The translations under genes were made by a program, and so were the position numbers. This document shows positions 50,696-61,200 of a DNA stretch of 64,000 nucleotides, piece after piece. The first letter of the stretch is position 1. Each line of letters begins with the position of its first letter. The stretch comes from Flavobacterium degerlachei (GTDB taxonomy: Bacteria > Bacteroidota > Bacteroidia > Flavobacteriales > Flavobacteriaceae), in contig NZ_FNMV01000013.1 in NCBI RefSeq assembly GCF_900106645.1, forward strand, positions 62,001 through 126,000, read 5' to 3'. Under the pieces are notes generated by a model. That model did no database searches, was not told the origin of the DNA, and worked only from the letters and a program-made list of their open reading frames with translations.

Positions 50696-53600
50696 TTAAA
50701 ATGATACGTTAAGAGAGAATGTGTATTGGCTTGTGATTGGTTGAGAAACTCCACCAGTTCTGTAAAACTCAGGATCTTGTCCGTTTAACTTTTTATCTGA
50801 ATAAATTAATAGTGGGTTAGCTGTCGACGCTTTCATAGAGAATAGATTAAGTCCCAATTTTTTCTTCAAATCTTTAGGGAATTCATAGCTCAATGACACG
50901 TTTTTCAATCTTACAAATGTACCGTCAGCTACTCTTTCATCAGAGTAATTATAAGCATTGTAAGCTCTTTTTAAATCCTTAGAATCTGCATCGTAATTTG
51001 CAATTAATCTTTGGTCTGCGATAACAGGAATGTTAGTGAAGGCTTCATCACCTGGATTAATCCATCTGTTTGTAAATTCCTTTGTGAATACAGTTAAATC
51101 GTCATACTGTGAAGCATAGATTGGATTCAAACGTACTTTATTTCCACCAGCAGCAACTATAAATACATTTAAAGACCAGTTGTCGTACGTGAAAGTATTT
51201 GAAATACCTGCTGACTTATTAGGTTCAATCGACCCTTCATATTTCAAGTATTTAGTAATATTTTCAGAGTCTTGAAAATTTGCTCCAGCAATATTATCTT
51301 CTTCACCATCGGCCATAATAAAGGTAGGTAAACCTTGATTGTTTAAGCCTGTAAATTGATAAGAGTATAATGCATTTCTTGGATGTCCTAATGTATTTCC
51401 ACCTGTACCATCTACTAACCCTAATACTGATGGATTATTTTGTAAACTAGTGATTTTTTGGTCATAAATTGAAAAATTAAATGATGTAGACCATTTTAGT
51501 CTTGTGTTATTTAAATTTTTTGTAGAAAGTGAAAACTCAATACCTTTTGTTTCCATATCGGCATTATTACCTTGTTTTAATTTTTGTCCTCCAATTCCAG
51601 AAGTGGTAACAAAATCTACTAAATCAAATGCTTTACGACTATAAACATCTGTTGTAAATTGAACTCTGTTGTCAAACAAACCTAAATCTAAACCAATGTT
51701 AGTTTCAAATTGTTTTTCCCAAGTCAAATCTGCATTTTGTAACTCGTCAATATTTAACCCCGTTTCTCTGTCTCCTAAGATTAAACGATCTGTAATAAAA
51801 CTTTTATAAATTGCTAAAGAATTGGTTGCTGGACCCGCTGTTGCAGTTAGACCGTAAGAACCTCTTAAACTTAATGTATTGATTGCTTTTACATTTTTCA
51901 TGAAGTCTTCCTCCATAACATTCCATTTTCCACTAAAAGTGTAAGTAGGCAACCATCTTGAGGAATTACTATTTCCTTGTCTGTTTGATCCATCATAACG
52001 ACCTGTAATCGATCCAGTATAACGTCTGTCGTAAGTATATCCTACTTTACCAAAGAAACCAACTGTTCTTTCTCTTTCCTCATTGAATGAATAATAAGAC
52101 TCTCCTCCGTTGATTAATTTTTCTAAGATTCTTGGATCAGTAAAAGCAGTTAATCCTCTATCATACTGTAAACCGTATGCAGTAAAATTATTACTGTTTC
52201 TGTCAACAGATCTAAGTTCTTGTCCGAATAAGGCTTCTAGCTCATGTTTGTTACTAAATACATTTTTATAGTTGAAACTATTTCTAATGTTGTAAGAAGT
52301 CAGGTCATTAGAAAATTTTCTAAGCATTCCACCATTTGGTAAAACTGAAACTTTTGGTGCAGTCAAATCATCTGGATCTTGATATAAAAAGATATTTGCA
52401 TCTCTTACAAGAGTTGTTTCTGTCGCATTATATGCACCAATAATATTAGAATTTTCTAAGATGTTGTGCTCTCTAGTAGTATTAGCATAACGAGCATTAG
52501 CAGTAAAGTTATAAGTTAATTTTGGACTTATCTTATAAGCTAAATCTGCTTGAAAACGTATGTCTTTTACTTTGATATCCATATAATTGTTTTCCAATTC
52601 TTCAACGATATTAATTGGAGCCCAGTTGTTTCTATAATACTCGTAGTTGCCATTGTCATCATAAGGTCTTAAAGCTCTATTTGTATTTAATACATAATTA
52701 AATGGATTAATATCAAAATCTCTAGTAGTACTTCCACTCACACCATCTCGAAGACTATCATAAGAACCTGGAGCTGATTGATCTCTAACAGATGCTTGAG
52801 TTGATAATGTAAGATTTAATTTATCGTTTATAAAGAACGTATTCTTGATATTTGATGTCAATTGGCTTACTTTGTCAGCTACAGTCCATCCTGGATCACT
52901 ATAAAATCCTAAAGAGGCAAAGTAGGCATTATTTTTACCTCCACCAGAAAAACTCAATGAGTGATTTTGTGTTATTGAAGGTCTGAATAATGTTTTAAAC
53001 CAGTTAGTATTAGCTAATTCATACTTTCTTAAAAAAGCATTTCTATTCGGTTCATCATTTTTAACACCAAATGTTCCGTTAGTTGTGTCGTATGTATTTA
53101 TTGCATTTGCTAGGATGTTATATACTCCTCCGTATCGCCCTTGAGCGGTATCAGGTAAGCCAAGAAAACCTTTAGATTCCATTTCTTTTAATATTCCCAT
53201 CGTTTCTTGAGAATTTAAAATGTCATATTGATTGTAATTAGGAACTACTCTAGCTGTTTGTTCTAACGAATAAGTAACGCTTAATGGAGACTCACGTCTT
53301 CCTTGTTTTGTAGTTACAACAACAACACCATTCAATGATCTTGAACCATAAATAGAAGTTGCCGATGCATCTTTTAGTATTTCAATACTTAAAACGTCAT
53401 TAGGATTTAATCCTGCAATTGACGAACTCAATAAAGTCTCTGAATTTCCAGAGGCTAAATCAGCAAATGAAAGGTTAACGATATCTTCTTGAACAATACC
53501 ATCAATTACCCAAAGTGGTTTTGTATCTCCAAAAATAGAAGATGAACCACGAACTGTAATTTTTGGAGCTGTTCCAAAAGTACCAGTAACGTTTTGAACC

Positions 53601-54409
53601 GTTACCCCAGCTGCTTTACCTTCAATCATTCTACTGATATCTACAACACCTTCAACTAGTAACTCTGCCCCAGTTATCTTGCTTATAGCTCCTGTAAAAG
53701 TTCTTTTTGATGTTTTCTCATATCCTGTAGTAATCACTACTTCATTTAGTTTTTGTCCAAACTCGCTTAAGATAATGGTAATTGGAGTTGATTTTATAGC
53801 TATTTCTTGAGTTTCCATTCCTATATATGAAACCACAAGTCTTGTGCTATTTGCAGGAGCATCAATAGTAAAATTACCATCAAAATCTGTCAGTACAGCT
53901 ATTTTTGTTCCTTTTACCATAACTGTAGCTCCAGGTAAAGGAAGTCCGCGTTCGTCAAGAACTCTACCTTTAACTATAGTTGCTAAAACAGTATTAGGTA
54001 CCAATGATGTTGGTGTAATCATACCTATTAGATCATTAGTAAGCGAAGTTTTATTTTGCAATACAATTTGATTACTTACTTCAGAATAAGTAATGTTAAG
54101 TGGTTTTAAAATATTACTAAGTATAGATGATAGTAACTCATCATTTGCTTTGTAACTAACTATTTGATTAAGTTGGCTAATTCTTGAATTGTACGAAAAT
54201 TTAACATTCGCAGTTTTCTCAAGTTTAGCTAAAGCATTAGACAAGCTTAAGTTCTCAATACTAAGAGTAACTTTAGTGTCTAATTTCTTTTGTCCTTTAA
54301 CGCTATTTGCCATGGTTACAGTGGAAAATACAAAGGCCAACAGAAATTGAAATAATGTTATTTTCATGATTCGGAGGAGTAATCGTTGTTTAACAACAGG
54401 TTTTTTCAT
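50696..54409 (-). CDS. SusC/RagA TonB-dependent receptor with N-terminal STN domain
   Basis: A 1237-residue outer membrane transporter. After a signal peptide (about 15-40) comes an STN domain (KVTLSIENLSLSNALAKLEK) that contacts an anti-sigma factor. It is followed by a carboxypeptidase-D regulatory-like domain (VKGRVLDERGLPLPGATVMV) and the plug with VVITTGYEKTSKRTFTGAI and LKDASATSIYGSRSLNGVVV. The remainder is the 22-strand barrel, ending QYTFSLNVSF. It imports a substrate with its SusD lid, powered by TonB. Linkage to an ECF sigma/FecR pair suggests substrate-induced expression. The substrate is unknown. A peptide is possible given the adjacent HExxH lipoprotein. Confidence 0.95.
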   Translation of the reverse strand: MKKPVVKQRLLLRIMKITLFQFLLAFVFSTVTMANSVKGQKKLDTKVTLSIENLSLSNALAKLEKTANVKFSYNSRISQLNQIVSYKANDELLSSILSNILKPLNITYSEVSNQIVLQNKTSLTNDLIGMITPTSLVPNTVLATIVKGRVLDERGLPLPGATVMVKGTKIAVLTDFDGNFTIDAPANSTRLVVSYIGMETQEIAIKSTPITIILSEFGQKLNEVVITTGYEKTSKRTFTGAISKITGAELLVEGVVDISRMIEGKAAGVTVQNVTGTFGTAPKITVRGSSSIFGDTKPLWVIDGIVQEDIVNLSFADLASGNSETLLSSSIAGLNPNDVLSIEILKDASATSIYGSRSLNGVVVVTTKQGRRESPLSVTYSLEQTARVVPNYNQYDILNSQETMGILKEMESKGFLGLPDTAQGRYGGVYNILANAINTYDTTNGTFGVKNDEPNRNAFLRKYELANTNWFKTLFRPSITQNHSLSFSGGGKNNAYFASLGFYSDPGWTVADKVSQLTSNIKNTFFINDKLNLTLSTQASVRDQSAPGSYDSLRDGVSGSTTRDFDINPFNYVLNTNRALRPYDDNGNYEYYRNNWAPINIVEELENNYMDIKVKDIRFQADLAYKISPKLTYNFTANARYANTTREHNILENSNIIGAYNATETTLVRDANIFLYQDPDDLTAPKVSVLPNGGMLRKFSNDLTSYNIRNSFNYKNVFSNKHELEALFGQELRSVDRNSNNFTAYGLQYDRGLTAFTDPRILEKLINGGESYYSFNEERERTVGFFGKVGYTYDRRYTGSITGRYDGSNRQGNSNSSRWLPTYTFSGKWNVMEEDFMKNVKAINTLSLRGSYGLTATAGPATNSLAIYKSFITDRLILGDRETGLNIDELQNADLTWEKQFETNIGLDLGLFDNRVQFTTDVYSRKAFDLVDFVTTSGIGGQKLKQGNNADMETKGIEFSLSTKNLNNTRLKWSTSFNFSIYDQKITSLQNNPSVLGLVDGTGGNTLGHPRNALYSYQFTGLNNQGLPTFIMADGEEDNIAGANFQDSENITKYLKYEGSIEPNKSAGISNTFTYDNWSLNVFIVAAGGNKVRLNPIYASQYDDLTVFTKEFTNRWINPGDEAFTNIPVIADQRLIANYDADSKDLKRAYNAYNYSDERVADGTFVRLKNVSLSYEFPKDLKKKLGLNLFSMKASTANPLLIYSDKKLNGQDPEFYRTGGVSQPITSQYTFSLNVSF

Positions 54410-54498
54410 AATTTTGGTTTGTTTTAATTAGTACTTATTATCGGGTATTATAGAACAACACAGATTGCTTTTTTACAGAAGGCAATTTGATTTCACTT

Positions 54499-54550
54499 AA
54501 GCGTCGAATATGTTACAGCATCTTCGGCGCTTTTTTTTTATTTGGTTTTG
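54499..54550 (+). terminator. Terminator-like hairpin oriented against the operon
   Basis: AAGCGTCGAA/TTCGGCGCTT stem (one mismatch) with a 24-base loop, followed by a T-run on the plus strand. The neighbouring genes (TonB receptor, FecR) are all on the minus strand, so as a terminator it would act on antisense transcripts. On the minus strand it is only a hairpin after an A-run. Confidence 0.5.
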
Positions 54551-54566
54551 TTACATAGGCACTCTA

Positions 54567-55685
54567 TCAATAATTACAACCATCAGAATTGATGATGATT
54601 TGGTTTCCATTCATTTCATAACTCGTATTATTTGCCAGCGCTTTGCAGATAATTTTAAGCTTTTCTGGTAAAGGTTGGTCGTTTAGTGAAGTAGTAAGAT
54701 GACAGTCTTTTAATTTGTCTTTTGGGAATTCAATGTTTACTAAATAAGCCTGTTCAATTGTTTTAAAAATTTGACTAACGGGAATGTCAGTGAAGTCAAA
54801 ACTTAATTGCTCTATTGTCCTAACAGAGTGTATTAATGTTTGATCTTTTGTAATATCTGTAATTTTATCGAAGGTCGAATTTTTTCGAGTAAAGCGCAAG
54901 GCCTCATTAGGGAGTAATGTGATTTCCTCTTTTTTATTAGAGCTTAATGCCATTTCATTAGACTGTACTTTTACTTTACCTGTTCGTACAAGAATTTCTA
55001 CATTTGGTTCATTAGAAAAAGCACTTATTCTAAAACTAGTTCCAACTACTTTGGTAACAATTTCATTAGCAAAGACTAGAAATGGTTTTTTAGGGTTTTT
55101 ACTGATTTCAAAAAAACCTTCACCTGATAAATAGACTCTTCTTTCGTTTCCTACAAAAATTTTCGGGTAGCTCAGTTTACTTTTTGGTTGTAATAAAACA
55201 GAACTTCCGTCAGATAAAGTTATAATTTGAGCTTTCGTAGAATTATTAGTTTGCTCAACGAGTCCCTCATCATTATTGTCTTCAATAAGTTCATTGTAGA
55301 CTTGTGTAGAATTAGTAGGAATAAATAAATGGCTATAAGTCCAAGTAGCAAGTAAACCAAAAACCAAAACTGCCGCAACAGACCTTAGCCAATTATTATT
55401 CCAATGTTTAATTTCTTTTTTTGTACTAGTTGATATTTCATTTTTTTCAATTTTATTCCAAGTAGCCACTAATGCAGATTGAATTATTGAAGGGTGTAAA
55501 TTATTTTCAGGAACTTTCATAGCTAAAACCCATAGTCTAGCTTCTTCAACTAACTTAGCTCGGATAGAATTTTCTAAAGTCCATTCTTCCCAGTTTTCAA
55601 GGTCCGTCTTTGTACGTACCCATGATAAGAATGATTCATCAGCTAAAAAATCTTCGATTTCGGTATATTTGTTACGTTTTTGCAT
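54567..55685 (-). CDS. FecR-type anti-sigma factor
   Basis: A 372-residue inner membrane protein. A cytoplasmic N-terminal region (about 1-95) would hold the sigma factor. A single membrane span is SVAAVLVFGLLATWTYSHLF (about 103-122). The periplasmic FecR domain has IITLSDGSSVLLQPKSKLSY, VYLSGEGFFEISKNPKKPFL and a DUF4974 C-terminal part (FDFTDIPVSQIFKTIEQAYL). It would receive a signal from the STN domain of the TonB receptor and release the sigma factor encoded upstream. Confidence 0.93.
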   Translation of the reverse strand: MQKRNKYTEIEDFLADESFLSWVRTKTDLENWEEWTLENSIRAKLVEEARLWVLAMKVPENNLHPSIIQSALVATWNKIEKNEISTSTKKEIKHWNNNWLRSVAAVLVFGLLATWTYSHLFIPTNSTQVYNELIEDNNDEGLVEQTNNSTKAQIITLSDGSSVLLQPKSKLSYPKIFVGNERRVYLSGEGFFEISKNPKKPFLVFANEIVTKVVGTSFRISAFSNEPNVEILVRTGKVKVQSNEMALSSNKKEEITLLPNEALRFTRKNSTFDKITDITKDQTLIHSVRTIEQLSFDFTDIPVSQIFKTIEQAYLVNIEFPKDKLKDCHLTTSLNDQPLPEKLKIICKALANNTSYEMNGNQIIINSDGCNY

Positions 55686-55775
55686 CTAAAAATAAGGTTA
55701 CAAATACATAAAGGACAGTTTTCGTATTATATACTCATTAAATTAAGATTTTATTTTAATTTATTTAAGATAAAA

Positions 55776-56384
55776 TTATAATATGCTGTAGGATAGTAGT
55801 ATTAGTAAAGGAATGTTAGTGTTCCATTCCTTGCGCAAGTTGAGTAAAGCGCGGTGTAATAAATTATTAGCTGATTGGTAATTGACGTCCAACATATCAG
55901 CAATTTGCTCTACACTTAAACCTTGGTGGTATCTAAGGTATAAGGCTTCTTTTTGTCTAGAAGGTAAAAGATTGATGAGTATATTGAGTTGATTAACCTT
56001 ATCAGCAGTACTTTCATCAAGAATTAATTGGTGTTCAATGGAGAAATCAAATAAAAATTGAATGGAATCAGTTGATGCAGTTTTGGTGAAAATATAGTCG
56101 CGCTCCTGCAACCTAGCAATTCTTTTGCGAACACTTGATAAAAGATAAGCCTTTACATTGGCATTATCATTTAAAGAATGTTTGTATATCCAAAGATCTG
56201 CGAATACATCTTGAATACAATCTTGAACCTTTTCAGAATGATTTGAAAATGAATTTCCATAACGAACTAAATGTTCATAATACTTTGTGAAAAGTACTGA
56301 AAAAGCCTTTTCATCTCCTGTTCTTAATCTACTCCAAAGTATAGAATCGTCAGCGCAAGTAGTATTTAATGATTTTGTATTCAA
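55776..56384 (-). CDS. ECF RNA polymerase sigma factor
   Basis: A 202-residue sigma-70 family protein of the extracytoplasmic type. Region 2 includes DCIQDVFADLWIYKHSLND, and region 4 includes LPSRQKEALYLRYHQGLSVE, then QIADMLDVNYQSANNLLHRA as the helix-turn-helix. It would transcribe the SusCD locus when FecR is switched off. An odd hydrophobic tail (IPLLILLSYSIL) ends the protein. It is the first gene of the six-gene minus-strand locus. Confidence 0.92.
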   Translation of the reverse strand: MNTKSLNTTCADDSILWSRLRTGDEKAFSVLFTKYYEHLVRYGNSFSNHSEKVQDCIQDVFADLWIYKHSLNDNANVKAYLLSSVRKRIARLQERDYIFTKTASTDSIQFLFDFSIEHQLILDESTADKVNQLNILINLLPSRQKEALYLRYHQGLSVEQIADMLDVNYQSANNLLHRALLNLRKEWNTNIPLLILLSYSIL

Positions 56385-56904
56385 GGTAGGTATAGCTATT
56401 TGGGGTATTAAGGTTTTGTTAATTTTATGTAATTTTACGCATTAAAATATAAAGTTACAAGTTAATATCTTAAAATTATGTTCAATTTAATGACTTTATG
56501 TTTTAAGTGGATAAAAAATAGTTAATTCGTAATTTAGTTGGATTAAATTATATTTTTTCAATTTATAGAAAATCCAATTCAATTTAGTTTTCAAAAAATA
56601 GAGTTGTAGTACCATGAAAAAAAGCTTTGGAAGTGTCTTGTTTTGTGTGTAATAGAAAACAATAATGCTCTATGATGTGTAACTAACTGCTATCTGTTTT
56701 TTTAGAGGTAGCAATATAAACAATGTAGTTTTACGATTCAGTAAGGATTCGTCAAAGGAGAAAGGTATACAGCGTTTTTATATCTTATTTTGTTTGTCAA
56801 CATAACAGAATTTTCTATGTAAAATTGCTTTAATATTTAGGGCTAAATTCATTTGTTACTTCCAAAAATTAGTGGCAATTTTACAGAAATATTTTACGTT
56901 CCCT
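56385..56904. other. Divergent gap between the ECF sigma gene and the MFS gene
   Basis: About 520 bases, AT-rich. It must hold both divergent promoters, but I cannot point to a -7/-33 pair with confidence. I see no convincing ORF, RNA element or repeat. Confidence 0.4.
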
Positions 56905-58188
56905 ATGAAAGATAATGCAAATCCAAAGAATGAAAATTCATTAAAACATGTACTTTTTGGTAGCTTAATTGGTACAACAATTGAATTTTTTGATTTCTAT
57001 ATTTATGCTAATGCCGCAGTGTTAGTTTTTCCTCAATTATTTTTTCCTTCTGCAGACAGTACTAATTCGGTTTTACTATCCTTGGCAACGTTTTCTATAG
57101 CATTTCTTTCGCGACCTCTTGGTTCAGCAGTATTTGGTCATTATGGAGACAAAGTAGGTCGTAAGACCACTTTAGTAATTGCTTTGTTAACCATGGGGAT
57201 TTCAACGGTGAGTATTGGGTTTTTGCCTAGTTATGCCAGCATTGGAATCGCCGCGCCTTTATTATTAATGTTGTGCCGCTTTGGTCAAGGTGTTGGTTTA
57301 GGTGGCGAATGGGGTGGAGCTGTATTATTGGCAATCGAAAATGCTCCGCCTAATAAGCGTGCTTGGTACGGAATGTTTCCACAATTAGGAGCGCCAATTG
57401 GTTTGTTGCTTTCAGGTGGAACTTTCTTGATTTTAACTGATACTATGAGTGCCGAAGCTTTTCTGGACTATGGATGGAGAATTCCTTTTTTAGCAAGTTC
57501 GTTATTGGTTGTCGTAGGTTTCTATATCCGATTGAAAATTACCGAAACCCCCGCTTTCGAAAATTCCAAAAAAGAACAGGAAGAAGTGAAAATTCCATTT
57601 TTTACTTTGCTTAAATTTTATAAAAATCAGTTGATTTTTGGAACATTTGCTGCCGTAACAACCTTTTTAGTGTTTTATCTAATGACTGTATTTACGCTTA
57701 GTTGGGCTACTTCCGATTTAGGGTATTCCAAAAGAGATTTTTTATTAATGCAGTTATTTTCAGTATTGTTTTTTGCACTTTTTATTCCGGTATCTGCTCT
57801 TATAGCAGATCGTATTGGACGTAGAAAAATGCTTATTTATGCCACAATGGCTATTGCTGTTTTTGGTTTTGCATTTTCTTTTTTCATGAATTCAGGAAAT
57901 CCTATTTTGGTGACTTTGTTTTTATGCGTTGGAATGGCTTTGATGGGATTTACTTATGGTCCATTAGGGACATTCTTATCTGAATTGTTTCCTACCAACG
58001 TTCGCTATTCGGGTACCTCTTTGGCATTTAATATGGCAGGAATCATTGGTGCAGCTTTTGCACCAATGATTGCGATTTGGCTTGCGACACATTATAGTTT
58101 GACCTACGTTGGTTTTTATCTGACTTCCGCGGCCTGTATCTCTTTATTTTCGTTGGTGATGATTAGTAAAAAGGAACATAAGTTTTAA
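56905..58188 (+). CDS. MFS transporter, metabolite:H+ symporter (MHS/ProP-like)
   Basis: A 427-residue polytopic membrane protein with 12 predicted helices. FGSLIGTTIEFFDFYIYANA (about 13-32) and the loop motif GHYGDKVGRKTTLV (about 74-87) are hallmarks of the MHS family. A second such loop is ADRIGRRKMLIY. The RFGQGVGLGGEWGGAVLLAI block is the family's signature helix. Members import osmolytes or organic acids (proline, betaine, alpha-ketoglutarate, citrate). The substrate cannot be told. The ATG at 56905 was chosen. A GTG 33 bases upstream is possible. Confidence 0.92.
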   Translation: MKDNANPKNENSLKHVLFGSLIGTTIEFFDFYIYANAAVLVFPQLFFPSADSTNSVLLSLATFSIAFLSRPLGSAVFGHYGDKVGRKTTLVIALLTMGISTVSIGFLPSYASIGIAAPLLLMLCRFGQGVGLGGEWGGAVLLAIENAPPNKRAWYGMFPQLGAPIGLLLSGGTFLILTDTMSAEAFLDYGWRIPFLASSLLVVVGFYIRLKITETPAFENSKKEQEEVKIPFFTLLKFYKNQLIFGTFAAVTTFLVFYLMTVFTLSWATSDLGYSKRDFLLMQLFSVLFFALFIPVSALIADRIGRRKMLIYATMAIAVFGFAFSFFMNSGNPILVTLFLCVGMALMGFTYGPLGTFLSELFPTNVRYSGTSLAFNMAGIIGAAFAPMIAIWLATHYSLTYVGFYLTSAACISLFSLVMISKKEHKF

Positions 58189-58221
58189 ATTTGGATAAAC
58201 ACAAATTCACGAAAATTTTAA

Positions 58222-58258
58222 AAAAAGCGCGCAAAGTTTATTTAATTTTGCGCTTTTT
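58222..58258. terminator. Bidirectional terminator between MFS and T9SS genes
   Basis: AAAAAGCGC/GCGCTTTTT stem with inner AAA/TTT pairing, between convergent genes, A/T-runs on both sides. Confidence 0.85.
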
Positions 58259-58262
58259 ATCT

Positions 58263-61200
58263 TTATCGTTTTAGGCTAAAATGACCTTTGTATTCATTTC
58301 CATTTGCTCGGGTTACTATAAACCAATAATCAGTAGCAGGAAGTTCTTGTCCATTGAATGTTCCATCCCAAGAATTATTTAGCGTTAATTCCTTTATCAA
58401 TTTACCGTATCGGTCAAATATTTTTATACTTAGCGTTGTCTCTAGGTCTGAAAATTTTATTTTCCAGCTGTCATTAAAGCCATCGCCATTTGGCGTAAAG
58501 AATTTGGGATACATTAATAAATAAACTTCATCAGTAACAGTGCCACAACCGTTTTTGTCTCGCACATGAACAGTATATTGTCCACTTATAAGATTTGTAA
58601 ATTGACTTTCATCTTGAAAATGAATTCCGTCAATGGAGTATTCAAAATCCCCTGCGCCCGTTGCATAAACGGTTATTGTATTTTGATTATCTGTCCAGTC
58701 TTGAGTGTCAATTGAGTTTATTGTTGCGATGTTTGATTTTCGTACTTCAAAACTCTTGGTTGTTGAACAAGAAACAGTACTGTAATTATTAGTGACAGTA
58801 ACCGAATAGTTGCCTGGACTGTCTATATTTATTTTAGCAGTTGTAGCTCCAGTTGACCATAAATAGTTGTCGTAACCAGAACCAGCATCAATTGTAATAG
58901 AATTGTTTTCACAAATAGGGACAACGTCTGGAATTGTTATTTGGGGTTTCGACAAAAGAGTAAGTTTTAATTCGGAAATAGCATAACAAGGGGTGTTCGA
59001 ATTGATGCGAACGTAGATTTTGTTATCCCCCAAGGCTAATTTGAAATTAGAAAAATCAATAATTTGATTTTTTACCAATTCATTTTCGGCAGCCGAATAG
59101 TTTGGATAATAAGAAAAAGTATATCCTGAAGTATTGGAAATTATCTTTGAATGATAATCGGATAAATTCACTTTTTCGGAACCATCATTCAAATCATCGC
59201 AAAATAGTTCGGAATAATTATTTGCTGGTAAAGTGTTGATAAGTGATATAGAAATAGCTAATTTAGTTGTGCTCTCACAACCATTTACTATTTGCGAAGC
59301 ATAATAAGTAATACCGTCTTGCAAAGTGGTTGAATTAGGTAAAAGGCTTCCAGTAGAATTATACCATTGTAAAGCTGTACCAGAAATAACAATAGTATTT
59401 AAAGTAGGATTCTGACTCGAACAAAAATTCTGATTAGTATTTCCTGTAGGCGCAGCTGTGTTTTGAATATTGATTAAAATAGGAATTCTGTCGCTCTCGC
59501 AACCGTTGATGGTTTGTGAAGCATAATAGGTAGTTCCGTTTTGCAACTGAGCTGAGCTTGATAGAAGGGCTCCATTAGTCAAGGCATCATACCATTTTAT
59601 GTTTTGGCCAGTTATTGCAATTTCGTTTACGGTTGCAGTTTCTTGGATACAGAAGGTTTGAGGAGAACTAGCCGTTGGTGTATTTATGTCGTGAACTATT
59701 ACAAAAATAGGTGTTCTTTCGCTTTCACATCCATTTACTGTTTGTGATGCATAATAGGTAACATCATTTTGCAATAATGTTGTAGTGGGTGTGGTTGTAG
59801 CATCAGTTATGTTTGCATACCATTTTATATTTTGCCCCATAATACTGATGTTTGCAAGTGTAGCATTCTCACTTAGGCAAAATTCAGAACTTACTGATAA
59901 TGGAGCTGGTGAGCTTGTTGTAATATGGGCGGTAATTTCTAATCGGTCCGTGCTTTCAGGACAGTTTCCATTTTTTCGTGTACCATAATATTTTTTATTA
60001 TTTAATAGAGTAGTTGTATTTGATAACGGGCTAGACGAATTTGCGGAATCATACCATAGTATAGAGCTAGAGTTCGGACTTATGGAGCTTACTGTTGGAT
60101 TTGAATTCGAGCAAAAAGTCTGGTCAATATCTCCTACAAGTTTACTACTATCGCAAGAACCTAGTTTTAGAATAAATCCATCAAAATTTATTGTAGAACT
60201 ATTTACAGTATTAAATGTATATTGATTTGTTGTTGAAGGGTCAAAATCACAAATCCACATAAAATCTCCCACTAAATAATTGTTGTTGTTTATTATTTTT
60301 ATTTTTTTAATTCTAAAATACTCGCAATTATTGTACGGACTTAATTTTGGGTTTTCATCACCAAGTTTAATTGCACTTTCAAAATTCCTATTTACATCAA
60401 GTTTTAAGTAAAAAGCTTCTCCTTTATAACCATTAGATGTAAGATTAAATGTATTATTAGACGGGTTCATATCAACCGTATCACTAAAAGTTCCTCCAAA
60501 AAAGTAATTTCCATCACTATCAGTGGTGACCGTAGTAAATTTTACATCACCATTTGTAGGCTTATAAAATTGCTTTGAATCAATAAAAGTACCATTCAAA
60601 TTTAAAAAAATTATAAAACTGGTATTATTTCCTGAAATATTTGATACAGTAGAGGAAGGGTCAACATCAATTGTATCATAATAATTTTTTTCGCCAAGAA
60701 TTACGATACCATTAGTAGCAACGTGAAACGTTCTTTGTCTTTGATTTATGAAATCTTTCTGCCAGATTATCGTATTATCTATGCTATCTATATTGTACAA
60801 TGTATAACCGATACTATTATTTAAAAGTAAATTTATGTTTCCATCAGGTCTAATAGCAATTTCACTTCCCATATTGCTATCAAACTGCTTTACCCAAACG
60901 AAATCACCACCATTGTTTATCTTAAGAATATAGCTGCTAAGGCTATTTGTACTTACGTTCATTAAAGGATTGGTTGTGTCAAGTATTATATTTCCTATAA
61001 AATAGCCATTTAAGAAGATATTATTTTGATCGTCTAATTCAAATGAATGTACATAAAGATTATTGTTGTAACCATAATTTTGAGGGATAGTTATTGTTGA
61101 TAGAATAGTACCGTCTGGCGAAAATTTGATAATTTTAATAAATGAATCTATAATACTCAAAGAGCTATTAAGTTCTTGTAAAGTTAATAAGGCATAAATA

